Shown: positions 55,750 through 64,000 of the stretch, one piece after another | How the letters are laid out: each line of letters opens with the position of its first letter | Numbering within the stretch: position 1 is the stretch's first letter | Origin: Phaeobacter sp. | GTDB lineage: Bacteria > Pseudomonadota > Alphaproteobacteria > Rhodobacterales > Rhodobacteraceae | DNA length: 64,000 bases | Direction of reading: 5' to 3' | NCBI RefSeq assembly: GCF_022825805.1 | Contig: NZ_JAJDWC010000020.1 | Coordinates: forward strand, 33,305-97,304 | Position numbers and translations under genes: made by a program | The notes under the pieces: generated by a model | Databases searched by the model: none | What the model was told of the DNA's origin: nothing | Seen by the model: the letters and a program-made list of their open reading frames with translations, nothing else

Positions 55750-56346
55750 TCATGCCGTTTGCGGGGCAAGCCAGGCTGTCAGATAGCTGCTCAACTCTGC
55801 ACGAAAATCTGTTGGCGCCTCATGCCCGGCGCAAAAAGACAGCGCCAGCACGTGGTTGAGAAAGGCCTGCATTCCTTCCGCAAGCCGATCTGGTGATTGA
55901 TCACTGCGAAGATGGTTTGTGGCTTGCAGCGCGCCGACCCATTGGGTCCATAATGCAATCTGGCGGAAAAAGCTCTGGGTGATGACCTCATCCATTTCAG
56001 GCCCGGTTGTGCCCGAATATCGCAGCAAGAGATCAAAGATCACCCGATCCTCTGCCACAAAGGTTACGATTGGCATCAGACGATCAATCAGTTCATCAAG
56101 CGTTGCAGGGGCTGCTCCGGTTTCCGTGCTATCGAGAGTGGCCATGATGCGCGCACCAATCAGAACGGCCAACAGACCGTCTTTGTCACCGAAATGCGAA
56201 AACAGCGTTCCTTTGGCGACACCGGCCTCTGATACGACGTCTTCGACGCGCAAGCCGCTATAGCCGACCTGATCAACCTGCCGTGTGGCCACGTCAATGA
56301 GACGGGCGCGTGTTTCAAGCCTGCGTTTCTGAGGGGGGCGCGACAT
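55750..56346 (-). CDS. TetR-family transcriptional regulator
   Basis: 198 residues. N-terminal HTH about 8-55 (RARLIDVATRQVDQVGYSGL, then AGVAKGTLFSHFGDKDGLL, typical TetR), followed by a helical ligand-binding domain. ATG 56346 opens MSRPPQKRR, placing the HTH as usual. It is divergent from the oxidoreductase gene; three TGACC-NN-GGTCA type sites in the shared gap are the probable operators, so it should repress both itself and the oxidoreductase. Confidence 0.9.
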   Translation of the reverse strand: MSRPPQKRRLETRARLIDVATRQVDQVGYSGLRVEDVVSEAGVAKGTLFSHFGDKDGLLAVLIGARIMATLDSTETGAAPATLDELIDRLMPIVTFVAEDRVIFDLLLRYSGTTGPEMDEVITQSFFRQIALWTQWVGALQATNHLRSDQSPDRLAEGMQAFLNHVLALSFCAGHEAPTDFRAELSSYLTAWLAPQTA

Positions 56347-56364
56347 GGGACCTCTCAATAAAAA

Positions 56365-56424
56365 TGACCAAGGTCAAAAAATATATTGACCGCGGTCATT
56401 TTCGTGATTAATTGACCGTAGTCA
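56365..56424. promoter_or_regulatory. three TGACC-NN-GGTCA operator-like palindromes
   Basis: TGACCAAGGTCA (56365-56376), TGACCGCGGTCA (56387-56398, perfect) and TGACCGTAGTCA (56413-56424, one arm imperfect) lie in the 101-base gap between the divergent TetR and oxidoreductase genes. Start-to-start spacing is 22 and 26 bases, near two and two-and-a-half helical turns. Arrangement and family strongly suggest binding by the TetR protein. Confidence 0.75.
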
Positions 56425-56447
56425 GTTTTTAGTATCAGGAGCCCAAC

Positions 56448-57050
56448 ATGTCTACCACTACTTCCCGCAAGATCATCATTCTCAACGGCCATCCAGCCCC
56501 GACGTCCTTGTCGAAGTCTCTGTGCGAGGCCTATCGCGCCGCCGCCGAATCCCGTGGGCATGAGGTGCGCTACCATGATCTGTCCGCCATGCAGTTCGAT
56601 CTGGATTTTGGCCAAAGCGGCTACAAGAACGCAAAACCACTGGAGCCCGACCTGGCACGGTTTGCCGATGATTTGGAATGGAGCGATCATGTGGTGCTGG
56701 CCACGCCGATGTGGTGGGGGGCGGTTCCCGCAAAGCTGAAGGGCGTGTTCGATCGTGCACTGCTTCCCGGGCGCGCCTTTGATACGCGCAACGTCAATTT
56801 CATGGGGCTACCAGCGCCGATGTTAACTGGGAAAACCGCGCGTGTCCTGCTGACCTCGGATACGCCCGCCATCTGGCTGCGGTTGATGTACGGCAACGCC
56901 ATCAAGCGGTTCATCAGCTCGCAGGTGTTGGGCTTCGTCGGGATCAAACCCACCCGTTTCAGTGCTTTTGCGCCCGCCACGGATGCCCAACCCGCAAAGG
57001 TCGATGGCTGGATCAAAAAGGTGGCCAAACTGGGCCTGCAGGCAGCCTGA
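56448..57050 (+). CDS. NAD(P)H-dependent flavodoxin-fold oxidoreductase (NQO/MdaB-like)
   Basis: 200 residues with a flavodoxin-like fold: N-terminal IILNGHPAPTSLSKSL FMN/FAD loop, middle VVLATPMWWGAVPAKLKGVFDRALLPG, and a following GRAFDTR segment, typical of quinone reductase or MdaB-type enzymes. An AGGAGC ribosome site precedes ATG. Controlled by the divergent TetR gene through the palindromes in between, suggesting induction by quinones, electrophiles or antibiotics. Exact substrate not determined. Confidence 0.86.
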   Translation: MSTTTSRKIIILNGHPAPTSLSKSLCEAYRAAAESRGHEVRYHDLSAMQFDLDFGQSGYKNAKPLEPDLARFADDLEWSDHVVLATPMWWGAVPAKLKGVFDRALLPGRAFDTRNVNFMGLPAPMLTGKTARVLLTSDTPAIWLRLMYGNAIKRFISSQVLGFVGIKPTRFSAFAPATDAQPAKVDGWIKKVAKLGLQAA

Positions 57051-57079
57051 ATCCCCCTGTAAAAAGAAGGGGCTTGCTC

Positions 57080-57108
57080 GTGACATTCCGGCCCAGACTT
57101 CGTATAAA
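57080..57108 (+). promoter_or_regulatory. candidate gyrB promoter
   Basis: GTGACA (57080-57085), a 17-base spacer, then TATAAA (57103-57108), 28 bases before the chosen gyrB start. An AGGAAG ribosome site follows. Supercoiling control cannot be judged from sequence alone. Confidence 0.5.
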
Positions 57109-57115
57109 ATCCTGA

Positions 57116-59554
<2,439 letters not shown>

Positions 59555-59812
59555 CGGCTGTAGGGATCCCCATAGCACCGCGGATGCCCCACAGTTTTGC
59601 GGTATCCGCCCATAGTTCTGCGGGTTGAGTGGTTGGTTTTGAACGGGCGGCTCGGCGTTGGCGTGTCTTCATTACGTCGGCCATCCTGCCTTGCAGGCAT
59701 GTCTGTTCCAATCGAAAAGTCGCTACAGGGAAGCCAGTTGACAACTACCTGTTAGCATATCGCCCGCTTTTCTCCACGGGATGCAAGCTCGGTGTAAGGT
59801 TGGACCGGCGCT
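59555..59812. other. post-gyrB region with a hairpin, no gene seen
   Basis: A 9-bp stem GCGGATGCC / GGTATCCGC (59580-59609, 12-base loop) lies 26 bases after gyrB and may help end its transcript, but no T-run follows. The rest, to about 59812, shows no convincing gene on either strand. Confidence 0.35.
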
Positions 59813-60250
59813 TGAGGAAAACAAAAATCGCCCAAGAGCGTCTTTGCGAACTCAATCGGCCCGCAATTGCTCGCAGATTTTGCACTCTGCGGAGAAGAAG
59901 TGGACTGCTTCATAAAAGGTGTCTCTGGTCCGGTACCACTTATGGCCAGGGGTGGCGCCGAACTTACCGGCTGGAGGCACGAATGCGTGGCGTACTGCTA
60001 CAGGGAGTCGCTGCTCAAGTCGTCTCAAGAGCGTCGAGGCGATGCGGATACATATTTCGCCCGGCACCAGGATCTGGTCGAATTTCAGAAGAGGTTCGTT
60101 GTTGTCTCGGACCTAGCGCGTGAACTCGGGTCACTTTCCAAACACATCATTTCTCGAGCTGTAGGCAGCGAGGCACCGACGACAGGTAGCAAGGTGTCTG
60201 GCTCAGCTTCAAGATGTCACTTGCTCGAGATTTCGGTCCTGGTTTCCTGA
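59813..60250 (+). pseudogene. possible decayed remnant of an unidentified (HTH-containing) gene
   Basis: An open stretch of about 140 codons after a stop at 59813-59815. Its middle reads protein-like, with EFQKRFVVVSDLARELG-type text (about codons 105-122) that looks like a helix-turn-helix of transposon-accessory proteins such as TniQ; the tail becomes low quality. There is no ribosome site or good start. This may be chance or a fragment of a mobile-element gene. Family assignment is tentative. Confidence 0.2.
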
Positions 60251-60390
60251 TGTGGGCTTTCTATCGGGGTGCGGTGCAATACTCAGGATCGTTGCTTGCA
60301 CAAGCCTCGGCTGTTCGGCACTGCAAGAGTATTACCAACGGTCAGGGGAGGATCAAATCCTGATCTGGTCTATCTGAATATCACAGTCAC

Positions 60391-61098
60391 TTAGGAAACG
60401 TCGTCATCGCAATTCTTCAACAGGTATTTCTTGATGCGGGTATATCCGTATCCGATATGGATCCGCTGCACGTAGCCCACAGCTTGAATGTCCTGTTCAG
60501 CCATAGCCGTTTCAAGATCTACAAGTTCGGCAACCAGAGCATCACCCACTTCAGGTCCAGCGCAGTCAACAACCCGGTGCCAGGTGCTGGCCGCTTGATA
60601 GTAGGCCTGGGTCCAAAATGAGCGTAGGACCGAGTTGCCGATCAGATCGCTGATCAGCGTGTTGAGCTGATCGTTGACGCTGACATACTGCCTGGAGTCG
60701 ACTTGGCCGCCGAGCTGATGGGCCTGCTGCAGTAGATCCCGGGTGCGGTCTAAGTGGCTCTCTTCGATCTGCGCTGGCGTGGTTGCGCCGATCAACGTGG
60801 CCAAGTGCAGCCGTATTTCATAGACCTGCGCAATCTTCTCAGGCGGGAGCTCCATCACTACGTTGCCGACGCCGTTGATTGTCTCGACGAGACCTAAGTG
60901 ATTGATTCTACTGATGGCATCTCGCACGGGAGTGCGGCTGACACCAAACTCTTCGGCCAGTTCTGCTTCCTTCAGCCGATCGCCGGGGGTGTATTCAAGG
61001 AAGCAAATCCGCTTGAGGATGAGACGCTGAATGTCCTCAACACCAGGTTTGCGATCGCTCCAAACGGGCGGTGTCGATTGTGTGACATCTGCAGACAA
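60391..61098 (-). CDS. GntR-family (FCD-type) regulator of the TRAP operon
   Basis: 235 residues. wHTH about residues 18-80 (VEDIQRLILKRICFLEYTPGD, then VSRTPVRDAISRINHLGLV), then an FCD domain (EIRLHLATLIGATTPAQIEE; HRVVDCAG). TTG 61098 is preferred because GGAGGGG lies 6 bases upstream; ATG 61122 and an earlier start also are in frame but lack a site. Divergent from the TRAP operon with a CTGTATACAG palindrome near the operon promoter, so it is the probable regulator. Confidence 0.82.
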   Translation of the reverse strand: MSADVTQSTPPVWSDRKPGVEDIQRLILKRICFLEYTPGDRLKEAELAEEFGVSRTPVRDAISRINHLGLVETINGVGNVVMELPPEKIAQVYEIRLHLATLIGATTPAQIEESHLDRTRDLLQQAHQLGGQVDSRQYVSVNDQLNTLISDLIGNSVLRSFWTQAYYQAASTWHRVVDCAGPEVGDALVAELVDLETAMAEQDIQAVGYVQRIHIGYGYTRIKKYLLKNCDDDVS

Positions 61099-61420
61099 GG
61101 CGCCCCTCCAATTCCCGAACATCGTTGCATTTTGCAGTATTAGCAAGGCTGTGTGCAGCACAGAAGTGTCGATTTTAGCAAGCTCGAAACAGCCATCCGT
61201 TTCTTCGATGCCGTTCCGCAGCTCGACTAGCTGAAAGACGTGCTACAGCACTGCTTGGATTGAGTAAATTACTCTCGATTTTTTCCTCCGTGGCAAGAGA
61301 CGGAAACCCCATTTTGCGCCTGCCAATAACGCCCTTGGTTAAGCAATCTTACGCCTAAAAATTACCGATGGTGCATGCAGCATGGCGAAATAAAGCGGTT
61401 TTGACGCAGTGAATTCTATG
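61099..61420. other. intergenic region upstream of the TRAP operon
   Basis: About 320 bases with no convincing gene on either strand; it should contain the GntR promoter. The octamer TTGACGCA occurs at 61401 and again at 61421, 20 bases apart, the second copy belonging to the TRAP promoter candidate. Confidence 0.4.
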
Positions 61421-61449
61421 TTGACGCAACACCTGTATACAGCTTAGCA
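61421..61449 (+). promoter_or_regulatory. TRAP operon promoter with internal palindrome CTGTATACAG
   Basis: TTGACG (61421-61426), a 17-base spacer and TTAGCA (61444-61449, weak -10). A perfect 10-bp palindrome CTGTATACAG (61433-61442) falls inside the spacer, where a bound repressor would block RNA polymerase. FCD-type GntR regulators commonly use short palindromes of this GTATAC kind. Confidence 0.5.
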
Positions 61450-61512
61450 AGCTGGTCAGGCCGAAAATTCGATTCGAGCCGCGACTGAAACACGAACAGG
61501 GAGGAAACCTTC

Positions 61513-62517
61513 GTGGGGATCGCAACATTTTTCAAAGCGGGTGCCGCCGCTGCAGGCGTCCTGGTGGCTTCGCTGCCGACTGCGCAGGCAGAAGAGATTA
61601 TTCTCGGTCACGTGATGGACACCCAGCACATCTTTCACCAAGTCTCCGAGCGCTTTTCGGCGCGGCTGGATGAATTGTCTGGCGGTGAAATGACCGTTAA
61701 CTACCACCCCGGAGGAGATCTTGGCGACTGGACTTCAATCGTAGAACAGGTGTCGCAGGGCGCGGTTCAGATGACCATGTCCTGGAACCACTCGGAACTG
61801 GACCCGCGCTGGGATGTCTCCGTCCTGGGCTATGTCGCCAGTGACTGGGAAACTGGGCGCGAGATTTACGGCCCCGGTTCGGTGATGAACGGGGTTTATG
61901 ACGGCATCATGAATGATCTGGGTATGGTGCTCTTGGGAACCATTCCGACCGACTTCACCGGTTTCGTAGTACGTAAGGGTGTCGAGGTGCCCACCAGCTT
62001 CCCCGACGAGGCGCAGGGCTTCAAGATGCGGGTGCCCGGTATGCCGATGGCGATCGAGCGCTACAAGGCGACTGGATTTGCACCAGTACCTATGGCTTTC
62101 AGTGAGGTGCATACAGCCCTGCAAACCGGTGCGATCGACGGCCGCGCGTATTCGCCGCCTTCGGAAGTGCTGCTGTTCAAGGATGTGGTCAGTGCCTACG
62201 TCTTCACCCGCGAGAATTTTGAACACACTTTCTGGACAGCCAACAAACGATGGTTCGAAGGCCTGAGCGAAGAACAGCAGGGCTGGATCCGCTCCGCTGC
62301 TGATGAGGCGGTAACCTGGGCCTGGGAAAACGCCGAAGCCGAAAGCCCCAAGTGGTTTGATCAGATGAGAGAAGCCGGTATCGAGGTGGTCGAACTGACG
62401 CCCGCACAGTTGGACGCGTATCGTCAGCAGGTGACCGCAGTCGAATACCCTTACATGGAGCAGATCATCGGTACCGAAGTGATGGGTCAGATCAAGGCTG
62501 CTGCCGGCGGCAAGTGA
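61513..62517 (+). CDS. TRAP transporter substrate-binding protein (DctP family)
   Basis: 334 residues. Signal peptide (about 1-26, ending LPTAQA) then EEIILGHVMDTQHIFHQ. The DctP pattern includes GDLGDWTSIVEQVSQGAVQM, GFKMRVPGMPM (ligand-binding Arg) and ALQTGAIDGRAYSPP. GTG 61513 has GGGAGG about 9 bases upstream. It leads the operon with the small and large membrane subunits. The ligand (a carboxylate or similar) is not evident. Confidence 0.9.
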   Translation: MGIATFFKAGAAAAGVLVASLPTAQAEEIILGHVMDTQHIFHQVSERFSARLDELSGGEMTVNYHPGGDLGDWTSIVEQVSQGAVQMTMSWNHSELDPRWDVSVLGYVASDWETGREIYGPGSVMNGVYDGIMNDLGMVLLGTIPTDFTGFVVRKGVEVPTSFPDEAQGFKMRVPGMPMAIERYKATGFAPVPMAFSEVHTALQTGAIDGRAYSPPSEVLLFKDVVSAYVFTRENFEHTFWTANKRWFEGLSEEQQGWIRSAADEAVTWAWENAEAESPKWFDQMREAGIEVVELTPAQLDAYRQQVTAVEYPYMEQIIGTEVMGQIKAAAGGK

Positions 62518-62589
62518 TTCATCCCCGTCTGCGCCCGCCTCTCCCCCGGGCGCAGACCCATTTCATGCATTGACCAGGGAGTGGCACGC

Positions 62590-63195
62590 ATGACCAAAGA
62601 GCTTCTGCATACCGACAGTCTGGACAATCTCCTGACCCCAGAGCCAATCATCCCAGCAGGCGGAGACCCGGCGGCGCCGGTTTATCGCGACCTTGGCGGG
62701 CTTTATTTCATTGAGGACAAATTGGCCCTGCTGATGCGGGTCGTGCTGTCCGTCGCTATGATTGCACTCGGGCTGCTGATGGCAGCACAAGTTTTCATGC
62801 GCTATGCGATCGCTTCGCCCTTTTTGGGGATCGAGGAACTGGCCCCGATGCTGGCCCTGTGGATCTACTTCATCGGCATGGCATACTGCACTCGCGAGCG
62901 CGACCATATCGAAGGCGGCGTGCTGACCCTGCTTACGCAGAACCGCAAGACCCTGCTGTCAGTGCGCTTATTCGGCACTCTGTGCTGTCTGGTCACGGTG
63001 GTGGTTTTTGCCTGGTTTGCCTGGGATTTCGCCGCCTATAACCTCTCTCTGAACCGCAAGAGCACCTACATGCGGCTGCCCAAATACATTTGGGACTTCA
63101 GCATGGTGAGCGGGTTCGTACTGATGATCTGCTACCTCGTTTTGCAAGCCTTCCTCGAAGCGCGTGCGCTATTGACTGGAAAAGGTGGAGATTGA
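62590..63195 (+). CDS. TRAP transporter small membrane subunit (DctQ family)
   Basis: 201 residues with four hydrophobic helices and the DctQ marks MRYAIASPFLGIEELAPML and WIYFIGMAYCTRERDHI. The first ~45 residues are a soluble extension. ATG 62590 is preferred over GTG 62581, because GGGAG is only two bases from the GTG. It is followed 4 bases later by the large subunit gene. Confidence 0.88.
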   Translation: MTKELLHTDSLDNLLTPEPIIPAGGDPAAPVYRDLGGLYFIEDKLALLMRVVLSVAMIALGLLMAAQVFMRYAIASPFLGIEELAPMLALWIYFIGMAYCTRERDHIEGGVLTLLTQNRKTLLSVRLFGTLCCLVTVVVFAWFAWDFAAYNLSLNRKSTYMRLPKYIWDFSMVSGFVLMICYLVLQAFLEARALLTGKGGD

Positions 63196-63199
63196 TCCA

Positions 63200-63864
63200 A
63201 TGACTGTATTCTTCATCGCCTTCTTGGTTATCGTTGTTCTTCTCTTGATTGAGGTGCCGGTTGGCTTTGCTTTTGGTGCCGGAGCCTTGGTCTATGGGCT
63301 GATGTCGGGCACAAACATCTCGTTTCATGCCGGCTTTGGTTATTCACAGGTTAGCGCTTTCTCGCTGTTGGCGATCCCGCTCTTTATCCTGTCGGGCACG
63401 CTGATGGGCGCCTCGGGCATCTCCGAGCGTCTCCTGAACTTCGTCAACACGTTTGTAGGACGGACAAAGGGTGGCTTAGGTGCTGTCACTGTGATCACCT
63501 GCGCTTTGTTCGGCGCCATCTCCGGCAGTGCCTCGGCAGCGATCGCCGCTATCGGCAAGATCATGGTGCCGCGCATGATCAAAGAAGGTTATCCTCCGGG
63601 TCATGCCACTGCCTTGGTGGCCGTCTCTTCGGTGCTGGCGCTGATGATCCCGCCGTCGATCCCGATGATCGTCTTTGCCATCGCTATTCGTGAAAGCGTC
63701 GCCAAAGCCTTTTTGGCCACCATGGGGCCCGGCATCCTGTTGGCGCTGACGTATTGCATCCTGAATTTCGTCTTCTTGCGCAGGAATACAACCATCACCG
63801 TTGCGCCGAAAATCCCTCTGGTCGAGGTTGCCAAGGAAGCCATGGATACCGGTAAAAAGGCTAG
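63200..63864 (+). pseudogene. TRAP transporter large permease (DctM family), interrupted by an insertion sequence
   Basis: An intact DctM-type start (MTVFFIAFLVIVVLLLIEVP) at ATG 63200, four bases after the small subunit gene. About 221 codons of normal DctM sequence follow: SAFSLLAIPLFILSGTLMG, GAISGSASAAIAAIGKIMVP and VLALMIPPSIPMIVFAIA. Then, at about 63861-63865, the text stops resembling DctM and changes to insertion-sequence DNA. Full DctM proteins have about 430 residues, so half is missing here and the transporter is probably inactive unless the rest is elsewhere and expressed. The frame stays open into the insertion. Confidence 0.85.
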
Positions 63865-64000
63865 GCAGCACACCTATAAATTCCTTATCATTCGTATTGG
63901 CTTGTGCTTCATTTCCAGCAAAACAACATGCTGGGGTGTGAAAATGGCGCGTTCGGACATGAGCGATCTGGAGTGGGAGTTCATCAAGGCAGTCTTGCCC
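63865..64000 (+). mobile_element. left end of an IS5-family insertion sequence (continues past the window)
   Basis: Starts directly after CTAG (63861-63864), a typical target for IS5-family elements. Then comes about 80 bases of leader and a transposase start at 63944. The right end, the inverted repeats and the target duplication lie outside the window, so the exact boundary is estimated. The insertion cuts dctM. Confidence 0.75.
63944..64000 (+). CDS. IS5-family transposase, N-terminal fragment
   Basis: Only 19 codons are in the window: MARSDMSDLEWEFIKAVLP, the standard N-terminus of IS5/IS1031-type transposases. The catalytic DDE residues are beyond the window. A GGGGTG ribosome-like site is about 8 bases upstream. 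It happens to be in the same frame as the truncated DctM, with no stop between, so a fusion read-through product could also be made. Confidence 0.8.
   Translation, partial: MARSDMSDLEWEFIKAVLP

Noticed and set aside
59555..60390. tRNA or other structured RNA after gyrB
   Set aside because: No T-loop consensus or acceptor pairing was found; only a weak hairpin.

Overview
The window looks like chromosomal DNA of a marine Roseobacter-group alphaproteobacterium (Rhodobacteraceae; a Phaeobacter/Ruegeria-like genus would fit). The evidence is moderately high GC, alpha-type gene contents (531-residue SerA, IalB-family protein, UbiB/UbiE pair, class III putrescine-type aminotransferase beside two polyamine-type ABC operons), Hint-domain secreted proteins, and a dnaA-dnaN-recF-gyrB block whose dnaA leader lacks canonical DnaA boxes. 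This assignment is inference from gene content; no 16S rRNA or tRNA gene was seen. || Layout. 1-4.2 kb: end of a CysQ-like phosphatase, then kdsB, galU, galE and a glycosyltransferase (surface polysaccharide precursors). 4.2-15.5 kb: a polyamine region, with a leftward potFGHI-like operon, a divergent GntR regulator, a putrescine-type aminotransferase, and a second rightward ABC operon (ATPase, binding protein, two permeases) closed by a strong terminator. 15.5-19.9 kb: thiolase, then an XRE-cupin regulator and kbl-tdh (threonine to glycine plus acetyl-CoA) with a perfect inverted repeat between regulator and operon. 19.9-27 kb: metallophosphatase, serA-serC behind a candidate serC leader RNA, divergent serB, a TSUP permease, a YCII protein and asparaginase II. 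27-34.4 kb: IalB-family protein, rlmN, an RTX metallopeptidase, a LOG protein, a threonine/serine dehydratase, a GntR regulator and dapD. 34.4-40.4 kb is the most unusual part: three Hint-domain proteins, two of them large paralogues, around a bacterial ionotropic-glutamate-receptor-like protein. 40.7-50.5 kb is housekeeping: dapE, rnr, a lytic transglycosylase, ubiB-ubiE, mutM, enoyl-CoA hydratase, rpsT. 51-59.6 kb: dnaA, dnaN, recF and gyrB, with a LysE exporter, TetR regulator and flavodoxin-type oxidoreductase inserted between recF and gyrB. 59.6-64 kb looks accessory: a decayed stretch, a GntR regulator, and a TRAP operon whose large permease gene is cut by an IS5-family insertion sequence running off the window. 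|| How genes work together. The two ABC systems and the aminotransferase form a plausible polyamine uptake and catabolism unit; both ABC operons carry a hairpin just after the binding-protein gene, suggesting a shared way of making more binding protein than permease. SerA, SerC and SerB give a complete phosphorylated serine pathway at one locus. Local regulators sit beside their likely targets with visible palindromes: XRE-cupin/kbl, TetR/oxidoreductase, GntR/TRAP and GntR/polyamine.
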